A stretch of 64,000 nt of DNA, from positions 56,159 to 120,158 of the forward strand of contig PBYU01000015.1 in assembly GCA_002730035.1 (NCBI GenBank). Direction: 5' to 3'. The notes under the pieces are model-generated. The model saw nothing but the letters and a program-made list of their open reading frames with translations, was not told where the DNA came from and did no database searches. Shown piece after piece: positions 38,133 to 47,830 of the stretch. The first letter of the stretch is position 1; each line of letters begins with the position of its first letter. Origin of the DNA: Gammaproteobacteria bacterium (lineage in GTDB: Bacteria > Pseudomonadota > Gammaproteobacteria > Pseudomonadales > Pseudohongiellaceae). The translations under genes were made by a program, and so were the position numbers.

Positions 38133-38400
38133 TGGTGTCTCTGACCAATTCAATGACCACTATTGCTTACAGCAATACCACTGAAGGCTGCAGCCGGTTC
38201 CGATATCAAGACGCACTTTCGCAGGCGAGTGTCGGCCTGTCAAGAAAGTACCGAGGGTTGGGCGGACCCAGCGCTATAATCCGGCATATAGGGCCTGGCA
38301 CGCAGCATGGCGGTCTCGGCATAATTGGCAAGCATGGCAGCCATTTCCGCTGCGCGCCGTCTATCAACAGTTTCTGCCAGACTCCGGCGGAGAGATCATT
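38133..38400. mobile_element. Degenerate copy of the 265-bp hairpin element
   Basis: The interior ATATCAAGACGCAC...GCAGGCGAGTGTCGGCCTGTCAAG matches the loop of hairpin A in the full copies (CTATCAAGGCGCAC...). The left part GACCACTATTGCTTACAGCAATAC keeps the first stem in changed form (GCTTACAGC), and CCAGACTCCGGCGGAGAGATCA at the right matches the right end of the copy at 50838. The length is about the same. It fills the space between waaA and the FAD oxidoreductase, whose start codon follows directly. Confidence 0.6.
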
Positions 38401-38403
38401 GCA

Positions 38404-39648
38404 TTGATAAAAGATTCCCTAAGTCATTCAACTGACATCGTAATATTCGGCGGCGGCGTTGCTGGATTGTGGTTGCTGGATCGTCTGCACCAGGAAGGCT
38501 ATCGAGCTATCCTGTTGGAAAGCGATGCACTAGGCAGCGGTCAAACCATCGCATCTCAGGGAATTATTCATGGAGGCTTGAAGTATGCACTGCGCGGATC
38601 ACTGGCCGGTGCCGCCAATGTGATAGCTGCGATGCCGGCACGGTGGCGTAAATGCCTGCGTGGCGTAAATAGAAACGATAATGCAGAAGCAGCAGAGAAT
38701 GCCTGTGACCCAGATCTGTCGGATGTCACAGTTCTCAGCGACCATTATTATATGTGGTCCGACTCCAGCATTCGGTCCAAATTGAAAACCTTTCTTGGCA
38801 GTAAGAGCCTGCAGGGTCGTGTCGAGGCCCTGGCCAAGACTGACTATCCGAAATTCTTTGCAGCAGCAACAGTCGATGGCACTCTGTATCAACTTCCTGA
38901 CTTCGTTGTAGATTCCAATTCGTTAATTGATGCACTGAAGACAAAGCAGGCAGAGCACATTTTTCAGCTATCGACAGACTCTGTTGAATTTCCCAGGAAT
39001 AGTTCCGGCAAAGTGGATGCATTAACGCTGAACCTGAGCGGACAGCCACTAACTATCGAAACCGGCAAAATCCTGTTTTGTGCAGGAGAAGGAAATCAGC
39101 AATTGATTGAGCAGGCCGGACTCAACACTCCCAGCTCCCAGCTGCGACCGCTAAACATGGTGTATGTAAAACAGCAGAATTTGCCCCTGGTATACGTGCA
39201 TTGTATTGGGGACAGTTTCAGTCTGACACCGCAACTGACCGTCACCTCCCATCGTGACAGGGAAGGCACAGATGTCTGGTACCTTGGCGGTGAGTTGGCC
39301 GAGTCAGGTGTTGGTAAGTCTGACGAAGAACAGATCGCCGCGGCACGGTCGCTGACAAATGCGCTATTCCCCTGGGTCGATCTAGCGACTGCCGACTGGC
39401 ATTGTCTGAGGATCAACCGGGCCGAAGCCAACATCAATAATAGTTACCGGCCCGATGACGCGTTCCTGATCGAGGAAGACAACATCGTGGTTTGTTGGCC
39501 GACAAAACTTACCCTAACTCCTTCACTGGCCGATAAAATAGTTGAGTTGTTAAAATCTTCACCAATCAACACAACTGATCAGGAACCCGCCGAGAATTTG
39601 AACGCATTATTGAAGCGTGCTCCGATTGCTTCCGCTCCTTGGGATTAA
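38404..39648 (+). CDS. FAD-dependent oxidoreductase (DAO/GlpD-like)
   Basis: A 414-residue flavoprotein. The FAD-binding Rossmann motif is IVIFGGGVAGLW at about residues 12-23 (Gly 16, 17, 18, 21). QGIIHGGLKYALRG resembles the start of the substrate region in D-amino-acid oxidase and glycerol-3-phosphate dehydrogenase-like enzymes. No iron-sulfur or membrane domain is seen, so it is probably a soluble cytoplasmic oxidase or dehydrogenase of unknown substrate. It starts with TTG at 38404, abutting the element remnant. An aldo/keto reductase gene follows 6 bp later, so they form a two-gene operon, perhaps one pathway. Confidence 0.8.
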   Translation: MIKDSLSHSTDIVIFGGGVAGLWLLDRLHQEGYRAILLESDALGSGQTIASQGIIHGGLKYALRGSLAGAANVIAAMPARWRKCLRGVNRNDNAEAAENACDPDLSDVTVLSDHYYMWSDSSIRSKLKTFLGSKSLQGRVEALAKTDYPKFFAAATVDGTLYQLPDFVVDSNSLIDALKTKQAEHIFQLSTDSVEFPRNSSGKVDALTLNLSGQPLTIETGKILFCAGEGNQQLIEQAGLNTPSSQLRPLNMVYVKQQNLPLVYVHCIGDSFSLTPQLTVTSHRDREGTDVWYLGGELAESGVGKSDEEQIAAARSLTNALFPWVDLATADWHCLRINRAEANINNSYRPDDAFLIEEDNIVVCWPTKLTLTPSLADKIVELLKSSPINTTDQEPAENLNALLKRAPIASAPWD

Positions 39649-39654
39649 CAAGTC

Positions 39655-40434
39655 ATGCCTCTGGAAACTCGAGTTCTAGGCCAATCCGGTATCGAGATCT
39701 CCTGCCTGGGACTCGGCACCGTAAAGTTCGGGCGCAACCAGGAGGTAAGGTATCCGCATGGCTTCGCTCTGCCTACCGACCGGGAGGTCGTAGAGCTTCT
39801 GGATCTTTCCCACTCACTGGGAATCACCTTGTTGGATACAGCTCCCGCTTATGGAAGCAGTGAACAACGCATCGGGCGCTTACTTCAATGTCGTCAGGAC
39901 TGGGTAATCTGTACCAAGGTCGGCGAAGAATTTCTAAATGGTAAGTCATTCTTCGATTTTTCGGCAGATCATGTCCGCTACAGCATCGAGCGCAGCCTGC
40001 GCGACCTCAACACCGACTATCTCGATATCGTACTGATTCATTCCGATGGAAACGATTTGCATATCCTCGAATCTACCGACTGCCTCGAAACCTTAATGGC
40101 ACTCAAGCAACAGGGCGTGATCCGTGCTGTAGGCATGTCCTCCAAGTCTGTCAAGGGAGGGCGAATGGCGGTGGAATCAACCGACGCGGTCATGGTGACT
40201 TACAATCCATCCTGCACTGACGATTCTCTTGTAATCGACTATGCTGCAGAGCTGAATAAGGGTGTGTTAGTCAAGAAAGTGTTTAACAGCGGTCACGACT
40301 GTGTCGATGCTAAAACGAATGCTGCCAACAACTTGGGCTTCGCGCTCGGTTACAAAGGCGTGAGTAGTGTAATTGTGGGAACTATAAATTCTGCTCACCT
40401 GGAGAGCAACGCGGCTGCTGTAGAAAAATTGTAG
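39655..40434 (+). CDS. Aldo/keto reductase
   Basis: An NAD(P)H-dependent TIM-barrel reductase. LLDTAPAYG holds the catalytic Asp and Tyr, CTKVGEE the Lys, and VLIHSDGN the His-region strand. Near the C-terminus GVSSVIVGTINSAHLESN is the cofactor-binding loop. 259 residues is shorter than typical but the barrel's motifs are all in order. It lies 6 bp downstream of the FAD enzyme and converges with hldE. The substrate is unknown. Confidence 0.9.
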   Translation: MPLETRVLGQSGIEISCLGLGTVKFGRNQEVRYPHGFALPTDREVVELLDLSHSLGITLLDTAPAYGSSEQRIGRLLQCRQDWVICTKVGEEFLNGKSFFDFSADHVRYSIERSLRDLNTDYLDIVLIHSDGNDLHILESTDCLETLMALKQQGVIRAVGMSSKSVKGGRMAVESTDAVMVTYNPSCTDDSLVIDYAAELNKGVLVKKVFNSGHDCVDAKTNAANNLGFALGYKGVSSVIVGTINSAHLESNAAAVEKL

Positions 40435-40445
40435 TTTAAAGCAGC

Positions 40446-41876
40446 TTACTCGCCGACCTCTTTCACTTTCTCCATGATGGCGGATGTTGAACAGTTATCG
40501 AGAAACTCCAATGCCTTTACCTCGCCGCCATAAGATTGCACGAAGTCTCCGCCAACGACCTGTTCGAGCGTGTAGTCACCACCCTTAACAAGCACCTCCG
40601 GTTGTAAGGCTTCCAGCAGGGGTTCGGGAGTGTCTTCTGCAAAACTGACAACCCAATCCACGGCTTCCAATCCAGCCAGTACAGCCATGCGCCTCTCTAC
40701 TGGATTAATTGGGCGACCTGCCCCTTTCAGTCGGCGTACTGATTCATCATTATTGATAGCCACGATCAACCGGTCGCCGAGTTGCTTGGCTTCTGCCAGA
40801 TATCCCACATGTCCGGCATGGATAATGTCGAAACAGCCATTGGTAAAGACGATCTTCTCACCATGGGCCTTGGCGTCGTGTACGGCGATCTGCAGTTGTT
40901 CAGCCGTCATCACGCCTTGCCCTGAATCTTGCTCAGCCAGAACGGCACGACGTAACTCGGGACCACTTATCGCCGCCGTACCCAATTTGCCTACCACCAG
41001 TCCGGCAGCCAAATTTGCCAATGCCGTAGCATCTGCCAACCCATCGCCAGCGGCCATAGCGGCTGCCAACACCGAGATCACGGTATCGCCCGCACCGGTA
41101 ACATCGAAAACTTCCTGAGCTCTTGCCGGTAGGTGAAGTTCCGGTGAATCGGGTCGAATAAGCGTCATCCCGTGTTCGCCTCGAGTAATGAGAATCGCAT
41201 CCAGGTTCAGGTCTCTGAGCAGTCGCAGGCCCTTGTTCATAAACTCTTCTTCGTTGCTGCTGGGTCCTACAGCGGATTCGAATTCCGAAAGATTTGGTGT
41301 AATCAGGGTAGCACCTTGATATTTCAGGAAATCGGTGCCCTTGGGATCGACGATGACGGGAATGTTTCTGCTGCGACCCAACTCGATAAGTTCGGAAACA
41401 TCCTGCAGTGCGCCTTTTCCATAGTCCGAAAGAACCAACACCTGAGTGTCATCGATAAGGGACTTCGCCTTGTCCTGCAAGCCTGCTCTGTCAGGCAGTT
41501 GAAAGGGTTGTTCGAAGTCCAGGCGAATTAGCTGTTGGTGCTGGCTGATAACGCGCAGCTTGGTAATGGTGGGCTTGTCTACGGATTCTAAGAAGTCGCA
41601 ATAAACACCGGCAGCATTCAATCGCGAGCTCAGCTCCTCTCCGGTTTCGTCCTTGCCGACTATTCCCACCAACCGGGTCGCACTTCCCAGCGCGGCGATG
41701 TTCAATGCCACGTTCCCGGCACCACCGGGACGATCTTCCCTGTTACCTACCCGCACCACCGGTACCGGTGCCTCGGGCGAGACGCGGGTTGCCACGCCAT
41801 GCCAGTAACGATCCAGCATGACATCGCCTATTACAAGTAGCCTGGCATCCTGAAACGGAGGCATCTCCAGTTTCAT
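40446..41876 (-). CDS. hldE: Bifunctional heptose 7-phosphate kinase / heptose 1-phosphate adenylyltransferase
   Basis: Makes ADP-heptose for the lipopolysaccharide inner core. N-terminal PfkB-type kinase domain (about 1-320) with GDVMLDRYW, the RPGGAGNVALNIAALG segment and DVTGAGDTV active-site turn. C-terminal nucleotidyltransferase domain (about 340-476) with TNGCFDIIHAGHVGYL (HxGH). I start at MKLEMPPF (41876), which matches family starts; an upstream Met at 41888 is open too. 476 residues is the normal fused length. It supplies the waaC and waaF enzymes encoded 8-10 kb away. Confidence 0.96.
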   Translation of the reverse strand: MKLEMPPFQDARLLVIGDVMLDRYWHGVATRVSPEAPVPVVRVGNREDRPGGAGNVALNIAALGSATRLVGIVGKDETGEELSSRLNAAGVYCDFLESVDKPTITKLRVISQHQQLIRLDFEQPFQLPDRAGLQDKAKSLIDDTQVLVLSDYGKGALQDVSELIELGRSRNIPVIVDPKGTDFLKYQGATLITPNLSEFESAVGPSSNEEEFMNKGLRLLRDLNLDAILITRGEHGMTLIRPDSPELHLPARAQEVFDVTGAGDTVISVLAAAMAAGDGLADATALANLAAGLVVGKLGTAAISGPELRRAVLAEQDSGQGVMTAEQLQIAVHDAKAHGEKIVFTNGCFDIIHAGHVGYLAEAKQLGDRLIVAINNDESVRRLKGAGRPINPVERRMAVLAGLEAVDWVVSFAEDTPEPLLEALQPEVLVKGGDYTLEQVVGGDFVQSYGGEVKALEFLDNCSTSAIMEKVKEVGE

Positions 41877-42168
41877 CAAACTCTCCAATTGGGCTCAAAC
41901 GCCCGTATTTCCTGGCGGCTGATCATACCACAGCGGGAATTAAGAGTAGATTGCGGGCAAACAGGCGGGCTCCTCCGTTTTTAGGGCAAAGTGGCGTAAA
42001 CAGTGCTATTTATCAGCAAAAATGCTCTCATTGTGGAGAATGTCTGTTCAATAGTGGCAAATTGTCCTGATTTCCACTCAAACTGAGTTTCCCGGTGGCA
42101 TCTGCTACAATTCGCGCCACACTTCTTTGAAACCTCAATTTTGAAATCCCTGTCATTTGGCGAGTTGC

Positions 42169-43098
42169 GTGCCTGAAGCATCAATCCAGACCATTCCGCT
42201 GCGGCAGTTCTCAGCGCCCCGTTACTGGCCTACCTGGCTGGGTCTGTCTCTCATGTGGAGCGTGGCACATCTGCCCTTTCCGGTGCAGATGCAGGTCGGC
42301 AAACTACTGGGAATTCTGAGTTATCACCTGGCCCGAGGTCGGCGCCATATTTGTGAAGTTAACCTGCGGCTGTGTTTCCCGAACTTATCGCAGGTAGAGC
42401 ATCATCAATTGGTAAGGAAGACATTCATATCCAATGCCATCGGATTAATCGAGACCGCCATTGCCTGGTACCGCGACCCGGAGGAATTCCGAGAACGCGT
42501 TACTGTATCCGGCCTGGAAAATCTCGATGTTGCTATCGAAAGGGGTAAGGGTGTGTTGCTGTTGTGTGCCCACTTCACCACGCTGGAGTTCGGTGGCTTC
42601 CTGTTTAACCTGTTTCACAAAATGGACATCACCTACCGGCCTAACAAGAATCTCCTGTTCGAGGCGGCCATGTATAATGGCAGAATCAGACACTACCCGA
42701 ATGTGTTCAATCGCAAGAATGTTCGCGGCGCCGTGCGCAGTCTGAAGCAGGGTCATATTCTCTGGTACGCGCCCGATCAGGATTATGGTGCGAAACATTC
42801 TGTATTCGTGCCTTTCTTCGGCAACACTGCTGCCACTATAACGGCCACCGCTCGTTTTGCCGACGTTAATGATTCCGCCGTTGTCTTCTTCAGTCATTAT
42901 CGAAAAGCAGACAACTCAGGTTATCATCTCGAATTCAGTCCCATGCTGGAAAATTATCCCAGCGGTGACCAGGAAGAAGATGCCATTACGATCAACCGAA
43001 TAATGGAAGAGGCTATAAAGAAACAGCCTGATCAGTACCTGTGGTTACACAAACGCTTTAAAACTCAGGCCGCCGGTAAGTCAGCAAGACCTTACTGA
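42169..43098 (+). CDS. lpxL: Lipid A biosynthesis lauroyl acyltransferase, LpxL/HtrB family
   Basis: Adds a secondary acyl chain to Kdo2-lipid IVA at the inner membrane. The N-terminal hydrophobic segment (PRYWPTWLGLSLMWSVAHL), NLRLCFPNLS, the catalytic HX4E in HFTTLE, and YAPDQDYG are typical; the end QYLWLHKRFKT is diagnostic. GTG 42169 is preferred over TTG 42157 since it has GGCGAG just upstream and gives 309 residues. Its TGA overlaps the ATG of the next gene by one base, so the two form an operon. It is divergent from hldE. Confidence 0.93.
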   Translation: MPEASIQTIPLRQFSAPRYWPTWLGLSLMWSVAHLPFPVQMQVGKLLGILSYHLARGRRHICEVNLRLCFPNLSQVEHHQLVRKTFISNAIGLIETAIAWYRDPEEFRERVTVSGLENLDVAIERGKGVLLLCAHFTTLEFGGFLFNLFHKMDITYRPNKNLLFEAAMYNGRIRHYPNVFNRKNVRGAVRSLKQGHILWYAPDQDYGAKHSVFVPFFGNTAATITATARFADVNDSAVVFFSHYRKADNSGYHLEFSPMLENYPSGDQEEDAITINRIMEEAIKKQPDQYLWLHKRFKTQAAGKSARPY

Positions 43099-44618
43099 TG
43101 AAGCCAGACGTGACTATTATTGCAAGTAAACAAATTGATATTCGAGCCTACGCGGTGGGTGCCAGCCTACTCGCCTCTCTGCTTACTATACTGTTCCCCG
43201 ATACACCTAACGATGATGCTTACATCTACATCAAGACTGCCGAGATCTTTCTCGCCGATGGTCTAAATGCTGCATTTCAGCATTATGCCTGGGCCAGTTA
43301 CTCCTTACTGATTGCCCTCATCAGCCAGCTGGGCTTTTCCCTGTTCACTTCGGCATTCATTGTAAATGCATTCTTTTACGCCTTGTTGGTGTACTCATTT
43401 ATCAGCATCATTAAGTACATCGACGATTCCAGGCAAGTGTTATTCTTAGCAGCGATTTGTGTATTGCTCTACCCGCAGTTAAATGAATACCGCTATCTTA
43501 TCATTCGCGATGTGGCATTCTGGGCGCTGGCATTATTCGCGTTATGGCAGTACCTGTCCTACACTGCAGAACATTCATTGCAACATGCCTGTGCATTCGC
43601 TGCCGCGCTAATAATAGCTACCAGCTTCAGACCAGAGGCTGCTGTTTACCTGCTTGTTGTCCCATTTACTGTATTACTCGACAAGCGATTCGCTAAGCAG
43701 GAACGACAACAGTTGTTTCTTAAATTGGCAAGCGTGGTCGCAGCATCATCAATCGTGACACTGCTGGCGCTGACCATAGCAGGATTGAGTTTTGGTGGCC
43801 TGTTGGCAGAATTCGTATCCACTTACCAACCTTTTTTGGCAAATACGTTTAACCCCAGCACGCTGCAATCGACGGAATTGGCTGGCGCGCTATTCGGAGA
43901 GCATGCGGCTGCCTATTCGCAGGAATACATTCTGTTGTTTCTTATGGCAGGTTTACTTGTCATCCTGGCTGCCAACCTGTTTAACGGGATCGGGGGTCCG
44001 TTCTTCTGGATTCTTCTGTGGGGTTTCTTCAGGAAGACTGTCCGGGTTCAGCGCCATGTGCTGACTCCATTGCTATGCTTCATTGCGATCAACACCATTA
44101 TTTTATTTGTATTCCTCTATCTCACGCGTTATCTATCGAGTCGGTATACCATGCTATTCTGCCTGCTGGTGGCATTACTTGTACCACTTATCGTATCCCG
44201 AATTATTGACAGTATTCAGGCGCGCGCCTGGGGGTCATTGGGACAACGGATCATTATCCTGTTCTTTGGCTACCTGGGATTCGATTCCTTCATCAGCTTT
44301 GGCGATCCCAAGGACTTTATTTCCGATTCGGTGGCCTGGATCGAAGCACAGCCGGAAGCGGATTCCCGGCTATTAACCAATAATCATGCGATCGCCTATT
44401 ACACAGGGAAAGTCGAGAATTATGACGAGACTCAGAGATTCCTGACTGAGGATGACATACTGTCTTCCAGACCGAATGACCTGATCGCAATTGAGATGTA
44501 TGTTGAGATGACGCAGCTGGTGTCCAGTGAACCGCTGCGTGGTGTTCTCGAATTTCAAACCGCATTTCCCAGCGTCGAAGATCAGCGAGTGGCTGTCTAC
44601 AGAAGAACAGCGCATTAG
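43098..44618 (+). CDS. GT-C-like polytopic membrane protein
   Basis: About 506 residues with some ten or more membrane helices. Near the start NDDAYIYIKTAEIFLADG, just after the first helix, resembles the acidic loop of GT-C glycosyltransferases of the ArnT/PMT type (DDAYI). A polar C-terminal tail of about 115 residues would face the periplasm. Translational coupling with lpxL (ATGA overlap) and closeness to the core cluster suggest transfer of a sugar from a lipid carrier to lipopolysaccharide. No exact family is recognised, so the role is inferred. Confidence 0.65.
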   Translation: MKPDVTIIASKQIDIRAYAVGASLLASLLTILFPDTPNDDAYIYIKTAEIFLADGLNAAFQHYAWASYSLLIALISQLGFSLFTSAFIVNAFFYALLVYSFISIIKYIDDSRQVLFLAAICVLLYPQLNEYRYLIIRDVAFWALALFALWQYLSYTAEHSLQHACAFAAALIIATSFRPEAAVYLLVVPFTVLLDKRFAKQERQQLFLKLASVVAASSIVTLLALTIAGLSFGGLLAEFVSTYQPFLANTFNPSTLQSTELAGALFGEHAAAYSQEYILLFLMAGLLVILAANLFNGIGGPFFWILLWGFFRKTVRVQRHVLTPLLCFIAINTIILFVFLYLTRYLSSRYTMLFCLLVALLVPLIVSRIIDSIQARAWGSLGQRIIILFFGYLGFDSFISFGDPKDFISDSVAWIEAQPEADSRLLTNNHAIAYYTGKVENYDETQRFLTEDDILSSRPNDLIAIEMYVEMTQLVSSEPLRGVLEFQTAFPSVEDQRVAVYRRTAH

Positions 44619-44628
44619 CCCTGATCGC

Positions 44629-46377
44629 CTACCAGCTATCCGGTGCTTCCCGCTTGGTAACCAATACATTCTCCATGATCATGTAATTCAGGTCGGTACC
44701 CATGAACATGTCTACGGCGTCTTCGGGTGTACAGATCAGTGCTTCACCAGGACGGCTGAGGCTAGCGTTGATGAGCTGACCATGGCCGGTTAGCTGCTGG
44801 AAACATTGCAGTAATCGGTAGAAATCGGGGCATTCCTGCTCGGTTACTATCTGGGCACGGGTAGTGCCATCCTGGCAGATGAATACGGGGTATTGCTCCT
44901 GCCACTTGGCACTAACCGGCGAACTCATGCACATAGTATTGTTGCGGTAATCCCTGGGCAGAATATTTTCAGCCACAGTATCGAGCATACTTGGCGAGAA
45001 GGGTCGCCAGTGCTCTCTAAATTTGACCTGGTGGTTTATCGCATCGGCGATTCCTTGCTGGGTTGGATTGGCCAGGATACTGCGGTTACCTAATGCCCGT
45101 GGTCCGAATTCCATGCGCCCTCTAAACCAGGCAACTAATTGCCCGTGAGCCAGCAGTTCGGCCGCCTTTTCGTAGGGATTCTCCAGCGACTCCCAGTGTG
45201 GCTTGTCCCGGTGCATGACGCAGGCATCGATGCATTGACCGCTATCGTAGCCCGGTCCCAGATACATGTTGTTCACAGCTTGCAGCTTAATACCGGACTG
45301 TCGCACCGCATAGGCTGCCGCACCAATGGCAGTTCCCGAATCACCACACGCCGGATGCACAATCAATTCGTTTACAAACGGCAAGCCACGGAGCCTTTGG
45401 TTTAGGCGGATATTCATCGAGCCCGTACCGGCGATGGCGAGTCTACCAGTTTCCTCCAGAATATCTTTCAGGTAATGGGTCACCAGCAGCAACGCAATAT
45501 CTTCATACAGTTTTTGAATCGCCGCCGCGTAGTGTACGTAAGGATCTTCCAGCAGGTTTCCGGCACGCCGCGGTCCCAGCATTGCGACCAGCTTCTTGCT
45601 GAAATAATGACCGCGGGATTTAGCCCGATAACGACGCAACCCGATCGTGCTGATCAGTTTATTGTTTACCTTGAAGTGACTCCCATCGAAAGAGGCCAGG
45701 GACGATAGGTCGTATTTGTCGGGATCGCCGAAAGGTGCGATGCCCATGACCTTGAACTCCCCATCGAGGATTTCGAATCCAAGATAATCCGTCAGAGCAG
45801 CGTACATACCGCACAACGAGTCTGGATTGTAGAATTCCTTAATCTTTTTAATCTTGCCGTTTTCACCGTAGCCGAGAAAGATATTCGAGTACTCTCCCTT
45901 GGAATCAATACAGAAGATAGCCGTCTTCTCAGCTGATTCATTGAGGTGGTAACAACTACTGGCGTGAGCCAGTTGATGCTCCACCGTCACCAGTTTCACA
46001 TTCGACTTGAAAATATGCAGTTTTTCCAGCAGCCCATTCAGGTCTTTAATATATCTACGGAAACGACGATTACCGTTGAACACGCTGTCGATGCTGCGGT
46101 CCGGTGCATACCAGTGCCGATAGGCATAGTGCCAGCGAGCCTTGCTCAATAGAGAGATGGGTGCATAGGGTATGGCAACCTGGTTTATGTCGGCTGCCTT
46201 CAGGCCGGCTATCTGAATGCACTGTCTGGCAGCGAGGTAAGGAAGTTCGTTCTTAGCGTGCTTGCGGCGCAACAGGCGTTCTTCTTCGATTGCGGCAATC
46301 AGCTCTCCATCGATAAACAGGGCCGCTGCCGGGTCATGCCCAACCGCGCCTGAAAGTCCTAGTGTAATGGTTGCCAT
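44629..46377 (-). CDS. Carbamoyltransferase (NodU/TobZ family), core oligosaccharide-linked
   Basis: A cytoplasmic O-carbamoyltransferase of 582 residues. The N-terminal GLSGAVGHDPAAALF with the phosphate-binding motif, TVEHQLAHASSCYH (His-rich), CGMYAALTDYLG, and the C-terminal YrdC-like/ATP part with GDSGTAIGAAAYA and FGPRALGNRSILANP are characteristic. In Pseudomonas aeruginosa a homologue in the same locus carbamoylates inner-core heptose II, and by context I infer the same here. It is the last gene of the minus-strand waa operon and converges with the GT-C gene. Confidence 0.9.
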   Translation of the reverse strand: MATITLGLSGAVGHDPAAALFIDGELIAAIEEERLLRRKHAKNELPYLAARQCIQIAGLKAADINQVAIPYAPISLLSKARWHYAYRHWYAPDRSIDSVFNGNRRFRRYIKDLNGLLEKLHIFKSNVKLVTVEHQLAHASSCYHLNESAEKTAIFCIDSKGEYSNIFLGYGENGKIKKIKEFYNPDSLCGMYAALTDYLGFEILDGEFKVMGIAPFGDPDKYDLSSLASFDGSHFKVNNKLISTIGLRRYRAKSRGHYFSKKLVAMLGPRRAGNLLEDPYVHYAAAIQKLYEDIALLLVTHYLKDILEETGRLAIAGTGSMNIRLNQRLRGLPFVNELIVHPACGDSGTAIGAAAYAVRQSGIKLQAVNNMYLGPGYDSGQCIDACVMHRDKPHWESLENPYEKAAELLAHGQLVAWFRGRMEFGPRALGNRSILANPTQQGIADAINHQVKFREHWRPFSPSMLDTVAENILPRDYRNNTMCMSSPVSAKWQEQYPVFICQDGTTRAQIVTEQECPDFYRLLQCFQQLTGHGQLINASLSRPGEALICTPEDAVDMFMGTDLNYMIMENVLVTKREAPDSW

Positions 46378-46381
46378 ATCG

Positions 46382-47830
46382 TTATCCAGTCGGGGAGGAC
46401 ACTGCTGATTCGCTCATCTTAGTAAACACCGTTTCAAATTCACTGCCCTTCCAGTTCTGTTGAAAGCGTGCCAGATCCCGGGTACTGGCTATGTCGAAAC
46501 GGGACTGCGATTTATGTCGTCGCATGGCATCGAGGTCGAGAACATACAATTTTTGATCACTGAAGATGAAATTAGTTGCCTTCATATCGCCGTGACTAAT
46601 CAGGTATGCATGCAATACCTGAAACAACTTTTTGAACGATTCGACTACTTCTCCAGGAGTTGCATCTCCTGATTCAAGCTGATCAATGAGATTTGCTGCC
46701 GGTACTTTCTCCATCAAGAAATAGGCTCTCCTGCGGAACAGCCAGAGAACACGTTCTTCCAGCATAAGAAAGGGGTGCGGCGTGGCGATGCCCAGCATCT
46801 CCAGCATCCACGAATTGCGCCAGGTATGGTGAGCCCGGCTCGGTTGCATGAGTCGGGTAATCCCATGCCAGAAGCCCTTAATGTTATAACGTTTCAGTAC
46901 GAATTCCCTATCACCCAGCCTGACTTCACCAACTGTACTGGTATTGCCCGCTTTCAACAGCCCATCGCTAGCAAGATAGCTGTCTGGATTAGCGATAAAG
47001 TTCTCCAGCTCTGCAGAATGAATTGCGCGATCGTACAATAGAAATTTATTGGATTGCCGTATACAACGAGTCGCCGTCGTAGAACGGAACAGTTTTTTCT
47101 CGAAATGGCGCAGCCTGTTTCTTCTGGCAAGTTGAACCCGCTCCCCGAATCGATCGATCTCACCTGAAGGCAGTTTCAGCCCATGTTCCTGGTAGTATTC
47201 CAGCCATCTGGAAATCTGCACGTCCTTAGCCACTGGAAACTGCGCGAAGAACAACGCCAGGTTCGAGGTGGCCGTTTCCAGGTCCAAGCTACCCTCAACG
47301 GCTTTTATATCTCCACCATCCAGCAGGTAGACACGCTCATCCGCGAGCATGAAATTATCCAGGTGTATATCCTTTTGCGAGATACCGCCGCAATGACACT
47401 GGCCGATCAACTTGATCGCCTGTTGCATGATGAACTCTCGCTGCTCCCGATCGGTAGCCTCTTCAAACAGGGCACTCAGGCTGGCGCCTTGCTGCAGGTA
47501 ATCGATAATCAAAACAGCTCCGCCTAGATCGGCGGTGGTTGTCTGGTGCAGAATGTCCGGTGTTGGTATGTGGTGCTGCCGTAGCAGGTTTACTCCACCG
47601 AGATCGTTCTGCAGGTTGCGTTTCCAGTGATTTCTCTGGAAGAACAGCTTTACTATTACTGTCGAATCGTTCCAGCTAGACACGCCAATCAGGCGTTTAC
47701 CTGGAACGACACGCAGAATCGAATCGATCCTGAGTTCTTCCTCTCCCTGATCTTTTGATACAGTGATAGTGAATGGCGTCGGAATATGTCTACCCATTGT
47801 AATGAGGTTGGCACAAGTGAGATTGTCCAT
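46382..47830 (-). CDS. Double kinase-like lipopolysaccharide core protein (WapQ-like)
   Basis: A 482-residue protein with two RIO/WaaP-like kinase lobes. Lobe 1: catalytic-loop-like SQKDIHLDNFML and metal-binding-like VYLLDGGDI. Lobe 2: FVLKRY, GDMKATNFIF and LYVLDLDAM. The order and spacing resemble the second kinase of the Pseudomonas core locus, where one of several kinases phosphorylates core heptoses. It shares one base with waaP's stop and is 4 bp from the carbamoyltransferase, so it is in the same operon. The exact heptose target is not known. Confidence 0.8.
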   Translation of the reverse strand: MDNLTCANLITMGRHIPTPFTITVSKDQGEEELRIDSILRVVPGKRLIGVSSWNDSTVIVKLFFQRNHWKRNLQNDLGGVNLLRQHHIPTPDILHQTTTADLGGAVLIIDYLQQGASLSALFEEATDREQREFIMQQAIKLIGQCHCGGISQKDIHLDNFMLADERVYLLDGGDIKAVEGSLDLETATSNLALFFAQFPVAKDVQISRWLEYYQEHGLKLPSGEIDRFGERVQLARRNRLRHFEKKLFRSTTATRCIRQSNKFLLYDRAIHSAELENFIANPDSYLASDGLLKAGNTSTVGEVRLGDREFVLKRYNIKGFWHGITRLMQPSRAHHTWRNSWMLEMLGIATPHPFLMLEERVLWLFRRRAYFLMEKVPAANLIDQLESGDATPGEVVESFKKLFQVLHAYLISHGDMKATNFIFSDQKLYVLDLDAMRRHKSQSRFDIASTRDLARFQQNWKGSEFETVFTKMSESAVSSPTG